Assembly: GCA_022496185.1 (NCBI GenBank)
Contig: WTXG01000001.1
Span: 1,054,001-1,118,000 of the forward strand
Reading direction: 5' to 3'
DNA length: 64,000 nt
From: Multifurca ochricompacta
Taxonomy: Eukaryota > Basidiomycota > Agaricomycetes > Russulales > Russulaceae
The notes under the pieces are model-generated. The model saw only the letters and a list, made by a program, of their open reading frames with translations, did not search any database and was not told where the DNA came from. This document shows, piece after piece, positions 47,901 through 59,478 of this stretch. How positions within the stretch are numbered: the first letter of the stretch is position 1; the number at the start of each line of letters is the position of its first letter. The position numbers and the translations under genes were made by a program.

Positions 47901-49974
47901 GCTGTAAGCACCATGGCATAGTTGGGACATTCCAACTTTGGCCTTATACGCGTACCAGGTCGATACTATCAGTGATATTCTGCAAACTCGTTGTGGCTCA
48001 TTTTGCAGTACGGACGACGTAATGCTTTACAAGGTTCGTATGTAATGCATTTTCAGTAGCAACTGCTAAATACGTTTTGCGCAGGCCAAAGAGAGCGTAC
48101 GAAGAGCCGTAGAGAGCCGTAATCCTCAGGACCGACAAGGGTCTCTTGTTGAATCGTTGAGGTGCTCCTTTCTGCAGGCTATCGCCTCCAGAAGCTGACC
48201 TAATGTCCAGGCTGTTTATGAAGGGTGCCCGCATCATGGAGTTTGATAAACTGCGCGAAGTCATTGGGGATTACCAGCAACTGGACTTTGCAAAAGGCGC
48301 CATTGAGCTTCCACTATACTGCGCTGATGCACTGGACAGCGACGGCCTTGGGAAGGAGTACTGGCGGACGGTCCCGCTAACAGAGTCTTTAAACACTCTC
48401 AAGGGGCAAGGAAACGACACTGGCAGCCCCAACGACCATCGAAGACTCGCTTGGGAGCTGCGCTCGCAATGTTACGATTTGGTTCTTGATTCTCTCGAGG
48501 CTTTTGAAAATAAAGCTACAGTTGGCGGTGATCCCGTAGAACGAGTGCGAGCCCACGCCTATGAGATGGCGTTCGCGAGCACCGATGAGATTTTTCATTC
48601 GCGATTATATGAATGGCTAATCTCTAGGGGCCTGGCTGATGAATTGCTTGAGGTGTGTGCGGATTAAACCTCTGAATGTCTGAGCTGGGAAGCTCCAATG
48701 TCATACAGATGCGCCCCGCGTACCTTCAAGCTTATCTCCAACGGGAACCGAGAACGCTCGCAAAATACCAACTTCTTTGGCAGTTCTATGTCAAGGACGG
48801 TCAACCTCTTCGTGCGGCCGAAGTACTTGCTACTTTGGCAGAATCATCCGAGTGCGTCGTGTTGACGGTTCTTGTTGTGATGTTTTTTTACTCCTTCTTA
48901 GATTCCCATTATCCTTATCTCAACGGATAGAGTATTTGACGCTTGCCGTTGGCAATGCCAAGTCCCATCCCGTGTCGGCTGGCGGCAAACACGAGTCTGC
49001 CATTGCCTTCCTAACAGATCTCGAGGAGAAATTAGAGGTCTCTCAAGTGCAACTCGAGATATTTAACACCTTATCGCCTCGCCTTCAATCGCAGCCTACT
49101 GACTCTGATTTGAGGGAGAAGGTTGAGCTACTCGAAAGAGGGCTGTTTAATATCACGGAAGTAGGTGATCTGATCACTCTTGCGAGTACCCGTTCTTTGA
49201 TCGCTGTAACTCAGCTCTATCAAGTGTATGCTAATCCATACGATCTTTTAACGATCAAATTACTGGTGCTTCATGTGTCGCAACATCAGGACGAGGCACT
49301 CGTCAAAGACATCTGGAGTCGTGTGTTTCACGAGAGTACGTTGATTGTTGATTTCATGAGATCGTTCTACTTCACACCAAATGCTTGGGCAGCTATACAG
49401 AGTGTTCCGCCCACCGAAGCTCTGGACCATATTCGAGCAAAGATTGTCCCCCTTGGTCAACGTTTCCACGGCTCGGATTCAAGCTTTCCGTTCAGTTCGT
49501 GTAGTACGCCTGTTGAGCTAGCAACATCTGATAACCCACCCATCACAGAGCATATTGCTCGGCTTTTAGTCGAGTTCCAGTTAGCAAACACCGATATTGT
49601 GCCACCGGGTTGGGTTATTCGAGTGTTGGCCTCGTGTGCCATACCCTATGTAGAGATATGGGACGTATTTCATCAGATGTATGAGTCCCAGGTATGTCAC
49701 GATCTTGATTGCATGGAGTCTGGTTCTCAGATAATCTTGCTAGGTTCCTCCATTCAGCTCGCAATCAGCTGTTCAAATGCTTTCAGCCTCAATCTGCGTT
49801 CTTTTCCAGGACTGGCTAGAAGTGGAGAAGCATTCTCCTGGCGAGTGTTTCCCAGCAGATCGCATTGACGCTGCTGTGGGGCTATATCTCCGGGAATTGG
49901 AGGCCAGCGATGCTCAAAAGGTCACGCGCGAAGGATATGAACGTATTCGGCGGGAACTCCGGAGGATTTGGTAG
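44939..49974 (+). CDS. NUP170: Nucleoporin Nup155/Nup170 family
   Basis: Fourteen exons: 44939-45143, 45194-45304, 45354-45450, 45504-45925, 45976-46939, 46996-47339, 47392-47718, 47771-47903, 47959-48033, 48085-48161, 48211-48652, 48709-48851, 48902-49691 and 49744-49974; about 1440-1450 residues. The N-terminal propeller shows DDYRVPFQKRRLIGIPEGLF, ERVWVAIDHKIFLWDYAEG and ADGRIFMAGSQDGHLYELHY; the C-terminal solenoid shows LLWQFYVKDGQPLRAAEVL and ends GYERIRRELRRIW. It is an inner-ring scaffold of the nuclear pore. One base appears missing at the G-run 47270-47272 (frame resumes EGFALYFARLVRPMW). The segment 47561-47609 may be an extra 49-nt intron, which would imply a second missing base near 47629. 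Confidence 0.93.
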
Positions 49975-50090
49975 CCTCATGCCGCAGGCTAACCTCGACG
50001 CATATCATCCGATGACTACATGATCTGACGAAGGCAGTATATATAAGGAGGGTCCTGTCGTGAGGGAGACACTACAAACAGCGATGTAAA

Positions 50091-51122
50091 TCATCCGTTG
50101 ACTTCCAGTATGCTCTCTTCGGCACGGAGCAGGACACGTTTCGTCACCGATTCTGTCAATTTGTAGACTTGGTACACAACCCTGGATAAAATTCATGGTC
50201 AGCTAGCATGTGACATCCGCAGTAGGAGGGCCGCTTACCGTAATGCCCCTACTGCAAGAAGAATGACAATAACAACTGCGACAGTGTCTCGCGAACCGCT
50301 GCTACGTCTTCCTCGGTTCCCTCTAGAACGGGCAATCCACTGGAGGGGGCCAAGGAATGGTAATGAGAACAACATGTGGACCAAGGACGCCGCGCCTACG
50401 ACCGGCAACCCCAATATGAAACGGCGAACAAAACGCCACAGAATACCGCGGTCGGATAAGGCCTCTGCTCTGTCAGGCGTTGTGGAGAGTGACAGCACTT
50501 CAGGGTCGAAAATACCGCCAGTTTCATCTTGAATAATACGCAGAGCAGCACGAACGAGGTCACGTCCGACAGAGTACGGGTTTGTCCAAGTCCAGTACCC
50601 CCAGCCCGTGGTAAGGTAGATGGGGGAAGATCCGTACGAGTCGTATGAAGGTTCATCCAAGGAGGAAAGGACGGCGGTTGCAAAGAAAGATGACGCAAAG
50701 ACAATAGCTGTGAATAAGATAGTAGATAAGGTTGCGATTGCAACTGCATAAGGGAAAGATAAATTTCATGGGGTTAAGAGCAGATGTATTGGATATGGCG
50801 CACCTGGGTTAGTAGCGAGACCAACTATCTTGGTACGAGCAAAGCGGTAATGATAATGACACTGGGGACAAACAAAAAAAGCGGAAGAATTGGATGAGGT
50901 GTTTCTCCAGCGCTGAAGGCAAGCAACGTGTACATGCTAATTGAAAATCGATCAGTCATGATTGGATGTGAGAGTACCGGAAGCTTGCCCTACGCTGACA
51001 CTGCCACTACACAAACAGGGTCGAATGAGACGACCGAGAGTAGGGTCGGGTCCATCAAAGCATATCCTACATTGAGCATGGTCGGGCTCGTTTGCGCCCT
51101 CTGCCGCGGGATGATGAGCCAT
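50091..51122 (-). CDS. RING-CH (MARCH-type) membrane E3 ligase
   Basis: Four exons: 51122-50994, 50936-50804, 50743-50239 and 50181-50091; 285 residues. The RING-CH zinc module is CRICFDGPDP, PCLCSGSVSHVHVACLQRW and FFVCPQCHYHY, in C4HC3 order with a Trp after the His-Cys pair. At least two hydrophobic spans follow (VAIATLSTILFTAIVFASSF, and one near LGLPVVGAASLVHMLFSLPF), then a Trp/Tyr-rich loop, a basic patch and a further hydrophobic helix TVAVVIVILLAVGAL. Such proteins ubiquitinate membrane cargo in the ER or endosomes. The start at 51122 (MAHHPAAEGANEPDH) is chosen for being nearest the zinc module; an upstream in-frame ATG would add 15 residues. Confidence 0.85.
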
Positions 51123-51602
51123 CACCGTCAAAAGTCGAGGTGAGGTAGGTATATGCGCACTGCGCATGGAAGGCGTGGTGCGTTGTTGCGTATTTTGTGC
51201 GTGTTTTGTGTTGTATACCCGTGTGTACGTGTGTGAGAGCGTGCGTGTGAATATTGATAGTGGCGTGGCGGCTATATATCCACCCGCGGTCACCAACGGC
51301 GGAGTTAAGCCAAGTTCTTAAAACAACACACCAAACCAAACAGGAACGTCGTGTCGCGTGTCGCGTGACAATTAAGCTTTAGACCCGTCGAAGCCAATTC
51401 CTACTGTCTACTGTCACTGTCTACTGTATCTGTAACCAGTACTGGTAACTATATTGCACTAAACTAAAATGCTTCACTTTATTCTTCTTTCGACCAAAAA
51501 ATAGAATTAAAATTAAAGTTAAAGTAAAAAGAAAAAAAAGTCCACAGAAGAATTTTCAGTTACGCACTCAATGTCCCTTTTTTTGCCTCAACCTTCATTC
51601 GC
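51123..51602. other. Intergenic region
   Basis: About 480 bp with GT-rich repeats (51180-51250), a CTACTGTC repeat (51403-51427) and A-runs near 51495-51540. No gene seen. Confidence 0.5.
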
Positions 51603-52506
51603 TCACAAATAGCAACGCGAAAAAGTGCTGGGTGGAAGCGCGGTTGGCCATTGTCCTTCGCGAATCGAATTCTCCCACTCGTTCGCGTGTGAGCGGTATA
51701 AGTCCAGTGCCGCACGCGCATTTTCTAGCTGATCCGTCGAAAGCCAAGCCCCCCCCCCCCAATATGTGTAAGCTCCTGCTACTGCTGCTGCTCTTTTCAG
51801 AATTTAGGAGACTACAACGCACAGGGTTTTGTTGGCCTTCCTGACACCTCCTTCCCATGAGATGAAACGTTAACGTTGGTAACCGAACCAGCTGATTAGG
51901 TGATCGAAGAGCATTGCGGAAAGGTTGATACAACGCGACGTCTCGGGTGTTGACCGCAGGGTGCGGAATTCCTAGCACTTGATGAGAGAAGCGACGGTTA
52001 AGGACGGTTGCGATAGCCTCCTGAAACATGATGAAACAGCTACCTACCTGAAAGGTCGTTCCATAGACTGTGTCCAACGATGACCTTGTCTTTAATTATG
52101 TCGGCGACAAGACGCTGGACATCATTGAACTTCACAGCGGCAGCTTTGCAAAACAAGTCAATCCAAGGTCGGTAAAGAGCGCCCAAAGTAACTTTTGGTG
52201 ACTGTACCGGACCTACCGGAACTGAGATGCGCGGGGGTAATACCGGTTGTGGATGTACGATAATCGGTTACGGCCATCGTTGGAACAACGTAGCATTCCA
52301 ACAAGGCGGCGCCCCTGAAACTGCATATCGCGACGCGGCTGCATACATATACAACCTCAACACCTTTCGCTGTGTCTCAACGCCGCGGCGTGTAGAAGAA
52401 AAACCTACGCAACCATGGAAGTATTGCCCCCGGGGCCAACACCGACAACCGTGCAGGATAGCGCAAGCACTTGGTCGGCAGTGGGAGAACCATAATGAGG
52501 AGCCAT
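51603..52506 (-). CDS. REX4-like exonuclease fold without DxE motif
   Basis: Five exons: 52506-52409, 52338-52217, 52143-52048, 51977-51823 and 51728-51603; 198 residues, all phases consistent. The fold is that of the Rex4/ISG20 DEDDh 3'-5' RNA exonucleases: VGVGPGGNTSMVARVAI, TMAVTDYRTSTTGITPAHL, KDKVIVGHSLWNDLSVLGIP, NTRDVALYQPFRNAL and ENARAALDLYRSHANEWE. The first catalytic motif, normally DCEMVG, reads SCTVVG, so the metal-binding Asp and Glu are Ser and Thr. The Asp of WNDL is present. In the third motif the usual EDARA reads ENARA and no His is seen just before it. It may be catalytically dead or act as a binding protein. The true start could lie upstream. Confidence 0.8.
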
Positions 52507-53428
52507 CCTAAAAGAAGGCCTAAGAAAAAGAGACGAGGTGGTTGAGCAATCTCCCTCGTGCGCGCGGACATTTATGCAGTAGAAATTGAATGTAGATTTT
52601 AAGATCTGGCAGTGTGGAGAATATCATCATATTGGCAAAGCGGCGCGCTAGGGGTGACATCCCCGTTCGCAAGAATGAAGCAATATTAAATTGCGACTCA
52701 GGGCGAGCTTGGATCTCTCTGAGCCGCCCGGTGCTTTCAAAGCAGTAAGTTGAGGTACTAAGAGCCGACGGAGCCAAGGTAGAGAGAGGCCGGAAAACCA
52801 TTGACAACAGATCACCCAGCAGAGAAGTAGATATAACGCAGATTACAAGAATATTAAATTGACCTCTTTTTGTTTTTTATTTATTTTTATTTTTATTTCA
52901 TTCATTCTTGTTGCCTTCGATAGCAAGCCGCACAGTACTACAGAGAGCACCGCTGGATAGCTCGCCCCCATGAGGGGTTCAATCGATTTAGAGTGGAGAT
53001 CAGAACTAATAAATCTGAAGGGTCATTGACGCGTCATGAGGGATCTACAGGGAGAAGGAGGAGAAGAAGAAGAAGAGGAAGAAGAAGAAGCTATGGGTTG
53101 ATGAGATCTCCTATTATCGGGCAGGGCAGTGTGACAACCTAGACCTAGAGTTACCAGCAAGGTGCACGCGGAGACAGCTCAAAACGACAGGACACCACAC
53201 GATAACAAAGCGAGTGTCTGTTGGTAGATGGCTGGGCGTGGGCGGCAATACCCAAACAACCGGCGAATCAGGTGTGGTAGTGTAGCCACATGCCGAGAGT
53301 AGTGGAGACCTTTTTGAAACGGGGTGTATTCAACGGAGGCGAAGGAAAGAGAAGAGAGTCGATCAATATAAGAGCAATCGTGAGGAGAAGCCGCACTGAA
53401 ACATTCGAAATTGACATTTAAAGATCGA
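52507..53428. other. Long intergenic region
   Basis: About 920 bp. Contains a (GAA/GAG)n purine tract at 53048-53093 and an A/T-rich stretch at 52866-52910. A minus-strand ORF at 52520-52807 lacks recognisable conservation. An additional 5' exon of the REX4-like gene could lie here but I cannot support one. Confidence 0.45.
53048..53093 (+). repeat. (GAA/GAG)n purine tract
   Basis: Tandem GAA/AGG triplets, intergenic. Confidence 0.75.
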
Positions 53429-55022
53429 CTATCGAGTACCCGTCTCTACGTAATCTCGGCGTTCTCGGTCGACGGATTTTAACACGTTGGATGCTCGACG
53501 TAGCAGCCGATCCGTGCGTAACTGTTCCGTTCCAGCTTTCATTAACCGTAGGTCAGGGCGCCGCGAAAGGTATCGCAGTTTGGGTATCCCACCATCAACA
53601 ACTTCCCGCTCCAGGCTCCACATCCACCAAACCTTCCGACTTGTCTTCACACAAGTCATCCACCGTCTAATCAGGTCAACCCGCTTCTCCTTAACTGCCA
53701 AGGCTAATAATCGCTTTTCTACTTCAGGGCTGACAACCGAATTGCCCCATTTGCGGCGGAACCATAGAGCGAGCTTGTGCCCAATAATCGCACACCGTTT
53801 CACCCCTTTCAAGTGCCCCAACAAAAGGAAAAGCGTAGTGCTGTTGGGCTTCAACTTGGGGCACACGACGCGGAAGCCTTGTAGATCCCGGAGTGCACGA
53901 TAAAACGTCATAAGGGTGCGTCTCCTTGGCTCCGCAGCCACGTGCAGATGCAAGAGCCGCAAACCTAAACCCTTTGGATCTAGAATGAGGAATTGAGTAG
54001 CCACTCGTCGAGCAGCCTCCCGTTGCTGCATCCGCAATAGCGCCGCCACGGACGCGTACACAACTTGTGGTGGTGGGGTGTCATTCATTGAAATCCCGAG
54101 ATTTGGAGACTGGCGCATTACGTAACGGTAACGCACAAGGTTGTACATGCCTGGGTCCGTATTTGTGCCATGCCTCGGAACGCTCGGCGCTTAATGGTGC
54201 CAAAAAGCTCAGCCCAGACAGGGACAGGGACGCCATCAGAAACAAACGGTGCACGTGGGGGGATTTTGGGTGGGTTGATGACGAGGTTGTAGGCATCAGG
54301 CCATCGTCCTTCGCGAACCAGAAGACGCACACAGAGCTTCCACGTTGTGACGTCCTCTGGAAAACGGGATGCGCGCATGGCTTGTAATATGGCATGAGCA
54401 GTACCAAAAGCCGAATGCCGAATGGCTAACCGTAGAATCAAGTTATAGGAAAGAGTTGACTGCATATTTGAAAACGCGCTGTGATAAGACACAAGAGACT
54501 GGATAGATGCCTGAGGGGAGGTCATGTACAAATGAAGGAGCCGTCTGGACAGCGGATCCTCACGACCATGGGGGCCTAGCGCTTTAACCGAAGGCTTCTT
54601 CGAGGCCTTGCGAAAGGAGTGTAGATCGGATGAAAGTGGTATCGGGTCTTCGAAGACCGTCGACGGCGTGAGAGCCTGATCCAGGAAGTCAGCTTGGGAG
54701 TCGAAAAGTGAGGCCACATCCGCGGCGTCGCAGGAGATGAAAGTCTTTGCTTTTGGAACGCTGTCTGATGATGACTGTTGCTGATTGGGGAGCACGCGTT
54801 TCTTGGTTTTCCCTCTGGGACAGTGCGAATTGATGTCCCTAAAAATAGGGAGAAAGGGCGCTGGTTCTGCTGGTCCTCGTGAAGAGTAATGCCGCACAAC
54901 CCTACGCTGCACTGTTGCACCGCTATGAAGGTGCGAAGGTGAAGATTTACTTTTCCTGAAGGTGCTCTATGATAATAGGAACTTGGAATCGTACTTGGTA
55001 CTGCGTACCACATACGGCTCAT
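53429..55022 (-). CDS. Probable mitochondrial helical-repeat protein
   Basis: No intron needed, but two frames must be joined near 54178-54184. The first frame ends WAELFGTIKRRA, and the second begins PRHGTNTDPGMYNLVRYRYV. One missing base restores continuity. At the 5' end, MSRMWYAVPSTIPSSYYHRA leads into QRRVVRHYSSRGPAEPAP, a basic leader like a mitochondrial presequence, but joining these also needs one extra base at an A-run near 54953. The central part has amphipathic helices of PPR/TPR flavour (SYNLILRLAIRHSAFGTAHA, WKLCVRLLVREGRWPDAYNL, VVYASVAALLRMQQREAARR). I cannot name a family. It could be a mitochondrial RNA-binding or translation factor. Confidence 0.65.
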
Positions 55023-55493
55023 TGCGACATGGCATTCCCGAGAGGAAGTGTCTCTGCTGGGCCCCGCACTATGGAGATTAAACTGGCAGCTAGCAGCCCT
55101 GACGCGTAGATATGCCCGAGCAGCTGCTTCTTGAAAAATGGGCTGGAATGGGGTATGATAGAGTACTGCCAAACAAGTAACATGGTGGACCATGCACGCA
55201 CGGGTCCTGTGTGTTATTCGCTGGCTCTGGCTGAAGCTGAACAGAACATGCAGTGGTGGTCACGCGCCGTCACGCAAGCTACAGAATGACTGGCTTTGCT
55301 TTGCCTTGTTGTAACGCTATCAATACACAATCTGTGTCGTCCTAATCAAAAACAGCTGCTGGGGGTCCTAGTCGTCGTCATGAAGTAGTAGATAACAAAA
55401 GAAGTGTGTGCGATATAATCAGTGAATGCAGCTAGAACGTGAATAGAAATTACAGGATAGCGTTCAGCCTAGCCCGCGACCGGTCCTCAGTCC
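55023..55493. other. Intergenic region
   Basis: About 470 bp between two minus-strand genes. Nothing recognisable beyond likely promoter and terminator sequence. Confidence 0.45.
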
Positions 55494-56780
55494 TCAGTCC
55501 TCCATCATCGTTTGTCCGACCCGTCCAACCAACCAACCAACCTTCGCTATCCAACTGTCCCTGATCTCGCGCAGTGCCTCAAGACCATTCCCTTTGATAT
55601 CGGCAAATTCATCGAGAACACGCTCCCAACCGCGTACCGTTTCCTCACCAAACATACCAGCCTGTCTATTAACCACGTCATCCACGTGTTCTACCCATGC
55701 CTTCCATTCGTCCAGTAACCGAGAGAGAATCAAGGGAACTAAGGTGGCTTGCGTTAGGGATGGTTGCCCAAGAATATGTGAGGTAAGGGATTGCAAGAAG
55801 AGGAATGTTTCGGTCGGTGGAGACCTATCACGGCGTGTAGGCTGGGGAGTGCCCGAGGGCTGAGGGCTAGTCTTCTGTGAGAAATAAGGGAGGTATGATT
55901 GAAAGGATGCAACAAAATCATTGACGTGAGGTCGCAGTCGAGATACTACGTATTCTTCTCGCATCCTGCTGGTGGTGTCAGAGAAATTATATGAATTGAT
56001 GCCAAATGTCTGCTGAGGAACATGACTGCCGAATCCTAGCGAAGAAGCTGCATAGGATGTCGGTTTACTGAGAGGGCTAGACCCAAAACCGAAGCCGAGG
56101 GCCGAAGTCAACGATATCTGGGACGGCGGGTGATTAGAGTATGGATAGGCATCGCGAAGCCTCTTGGCGGATTGCGTAAGGGCTTGCAAGGCAGTGTCTA
56201 GGGAAGGGCGGGGAATTAATGAAAGAATGACAGGCTTTAATGCGGGTTGAGATTGGACCAGTGAGTTGAGGAGAGGGAGTAAGGATTGTGTCGGTAGGCT
56301 CGCTTGTAAAAGAGTGAGTTGTACTTTACAGGCAAACACAGGTTATTGTGACTAACCTAGCAAGACCCCGACATCCACCTCCTGGTTCTCTACGGCCAGA
56401 TGATGGGAATATTTAAGTCCCCTGCCTTCCCTGTGTTCTTGCAGGATTGGTGAACTGTTTCGAGCCCGCTTTGGCGCAGCTCGTTTAGGGCGTTCTGGAG
56501 TGGGGCTCCTTTCCATTGTAATATCTCTTGCGCCAGGATTCTGGCCGGACGATAGTTCGGCTTGCTCCTCATCTTGTTCGAACCGCCTCTTGAGAGCCCG
56601 GAGAGGGGGAGGATTAGTAGTAGAGGAGGAGTGTTGGAGGGCGCTTGCGTGAGCTGGAGGAGACCAACCGACTAAAGACGATGACATGGATAGAGGGAGA
56701 CCAAGGCTAATTTGAGGAGGGTGGCCAAGTGAGATTGAATGGAGATCCATTTGTGGGTGGGGTTGAACGACGTTGGCCAT
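55494..56780 (-). CDS. STS1: Nuclear proteasome tether Sts1/Cut8
   Basis: Exons 56780-56357 and 56302-55494; 410 residues. The N-terminal part is Ser/Pro-rich with a bipartite nuclear localisation signal PERPKRAAPKRARNSS. The Cut8 domain follows: SLIPRPSLDTALQALTQSAK, RLRDAYPYSNH, RMREEYVVSRLRPHVNDFVA, ETFLFLQSLTSHIL and RLLDEWKAWVEHVDDVVNRQ, GMFGEETVRGWERVLDEFA. Sts1/Cut8 tethers 26S proteasomes at the nuclear envelope. The splice between VDVGVLLA and SLPTQSLLPLL is canonical and in phase. Confidence 0.93.
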
Positions 56781-57291
56781 TGTTAAAGGTGCGTCGTGTT
56801 CACCGTCGTCTGTGCAATAAAAGAAAGAGGAAGAGAAGAAAGAAGTGCACGCTGCACGGCACGGCTAGACGGCGGCTGCACACATGCCATGCCGTGCCAT
56901 GGCATGCATGAGCGTTCGATCCGATCCGGGGTACCGTCTACGGGCCGGTATTCCCGTTTTTAGCGCGTGACATTTCCTTATTTGTTGAACTGAACTACTC
57001 ATCTCATGCAAATGCAACCAAACAATGTCGATGCTGATGTTGGCGTTGGCGTTGGCGTTGGCGTTGGCATTGGCATAGGCATCCCCTGGCTGTCTGATGT
57101 CAAGTAAGTATTCAATTTAAACGATAGATACTCGATAGCTGTGCAACTATTGATCACAGCCTTGGTCGTCACCTCACTTCACTTCACTGCACTGCATTTG
57201 AGCTTTTGCGGCCCGAGCCGCATGCAGCCTCTCATCCTTGTTAACGAACTTCATTTTCAACCACCACCACCGCCACCATCGAATCAACAAA
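56781..57291. other. Divergent promoter region with (GGCGTT)n repeat and possible uORF
   Basis: About 510 bp. Contains a GCATGG-rich palindromic patch (56885-56910), a (GGCGTT)n repeat at 57040-57067, and a 33-codon ORF at 57006-57107 on the + strand that would encode Gly-Val repeats. That ORF may be a uORF of the rhomboid mRNA. Confidence 0.45.
57040..57067 (+). repeat. (GGCGTT)n repeat
   Basis: About four and a half tandem hexamers followed by degenerate GGCATT/GGCATA units. Confidence 0.75.
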
Positions 57292-59277
57292 ATGACATCC
57301 TCTATTCCCCTCCAACCTTATTATCGTCAGAATGGCCCGCCTAGAGATTACACCGACGACACCACCTCACCTGAACAAAGGAATCCCTCATCACATGCCA
57401 AGGGCGGATATTATCATACCGACAAACCCTCAGCCCCAAACCAATTATGGGATGATCCTTCATTCGCAGAATCTGCGACCGATGGGATGCACAAACCCAG
57501 TCTTAGCTACGATTTGAAAGAGCCGGGTAAGTGATTCGAATAGTTCCGCAGCGCATATGAACCTCATAAGACCTTGCAGACGAACTTACAGGCTTTTCCT
57601 TAGCCCGCGTATCTCCTATCAATGATCAAAGGCCGCTGCTTGCCCGGTGGTTGGATCCCGGAAAATACCCGCTGCAACAGCAAATTGAGGATAAGAGACG
57701 CAGTATCGGTCGTCAGAAGTATCCAGTTGTAGGTCCGTGAAATTATCAGTCCTGCATTACCCCCGAATTTGACAATTTGGTAGTCTGGACATTGACCATC
57801 ATTATGGTCGCCGTTTTTATTTACGAATTAGCTGTGAACGCCAAGGCACAGGGTAGTCCTGTTTCATTTCATGTGAGTCACCACGGAGCTCAGGTTCTCC
57901 ATTCTGATTTGGATGCAGCCGGTTGTCAATCCAATGCTGGGACCTTCCGGAAGCGCATTGATTCGTGTCGGCGCTCGCTTTCCACCATGTATGAAAAGTG
58001 TCCCAGCTGTACCCGTGACACTACAGCTCCCATGTGAGATGATTTTTACTCTCATTTCACATCACTTAATTCCTGCCAGGTCTTAATGATACCGCAAACC
58101 CACCTAATCGCCTTTGCACTATCGAGGAGATCTGCGGTCATGGAGGCTTCCATGGTGAGGAGCCCAATCAGTGGTGGAGGTAAGTTTGTATTTCGGCTGT
58201 GATTGGCTCTTAGCCATTGCCCGTAGATTCATCACGCCTATCTTTTTGCATGCTGGCTTCATACACATCGCACTAAACATGCTGGCACAAGTCACGGCGG
58301 CTGCGGAAGTAAGTGCTCGCTCAAGTATGTCGTGTCATTGGCTGTTCATATGTTTCAGATTGAAAGAGAGATGGGTTCCGGTGGCTTCTTCATATTATAT
58401 TTTGCAGCCGGAATTTTTGGGTAAGCCAAATCATGCATCTATCCTGTAGGTGCTCACTTTTTTTTTTTTAAGTAACGTTCTGGGCGGCAATTTTTCCCTC
58501 GTGGGTGTGCCGTCTGTAGGTGCCAGTGGTGCAATTTTTGGAACGTTAGCTGTGAGACCGAATTCTTTCACGGGGTGACTAGCCGCTCAGTCTTCCTAGG
58601 TTACATGGGTAGACCTGTTTGCGCACTGGAAGATTCTCGACAGACCAGCCCGAAGGGTTCGTGTATTCCTTTCGCAACGAATATTTGCAAACTAACTTTG
58701 TCCCAGCTATTTTGGATGATATTTGAACTGATCATTGGTATAGGTATTGGTTATATCCCTTGTAAGTTAGTCACATTACTCTTGTTTTTCTTCGCACTCA
58801 TGGATGACAGATGTGGACAATTTCGGTCAGGACGTGATTCCTGAAGGTGGCATGTGGTACTAACAAGAATTACCTAGCACACATTGGTGGTTTCGTTATG
58901 GGGCTGTTAGTTGGAACAACCTTTTATCCTGTCGTCAGCACGTCAAAACGACACAAGCTGATTATGTGGGGATTCCGATTCGCCGCCATACCTCTCGCCA
59001 TTATTTTGTATGTTGTATTAATCCGAAACTTCTACACATCGGATCCCTACGCTGGTGAGCTTTTACATACTTTAGTCACCCTGGCGTTCTCACGACTATA
59101 ACTTTTAGCGTGCTCGGGGTGTCGGTACCTTTCATGTTTCCCGACGACCTCCAACAACCACTGCAAAGGGTACGTGTATCACCTACCACGCCAAGCCATT
59201 CACTTAGATTTCTTCGAATTGACAGGACAGGAATTACCACCGTCAGTGGTGTCTCCACTGGTGGATCTTCAATATAG
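57292..59277 (+). CDS. Rhomboid-family intramembrane serine protease
   Basis: Fourteen exons: 57292-57526, 57580-57732, 57784-57872, 57919-58033, 58080-58179, 58227-58308, 58359-58420, 58473-58551, 58600-58656, 58707-58761, 58811-58825 (15 nt), 58878-59054, 59109-59169 and 59226-59277; 443 residues, every phase closes. A cytosolic N-terminus is followed by seven or so membrane segments. Landmarks: VNPMLGPSGSAL, WWRFITPIFLHAGFIHIALN (the L1 and helix 2 motif), the catalytic GASGAIFGTLA (Ser) and HIGGFVMGLLVG (His). The 15-nt exon encodes YVDNF just before the catalytic His. The C-terminus after the last span is Cys-rich (ACSGCRYLSCFP, NNHCKG). This is the secretory-pathway RHBDL/Rbd2-like type rather than mitochondrial PARL. 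Confidence 0.93.
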
Positions 59278-59478
59278 AACTCTTGTTTCACCAAACTCTA
59301 GCATCATTCAGACTTGAATGTACCATGGACTACGACTCGGACAAATACTTCATTATGTTTGACTGATAGTTCATCAGTAACCAGACCTTACGCCCCCCAA
59401 TTATCTATCATGTCTTGCCACATCGGCTGTAGCGGGTCTCAGAATGGAAAGCGGTGGTGGTCATCATTGATACAGGCT

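Noticed and set aside
52520..52807. Minus-strand ORF as an upstream exon of the REX4-like gene
   Set aside because: The peptide shows no exonuclease similarity, no convincing donor joins it in phase, and an ATG opens the next exon.
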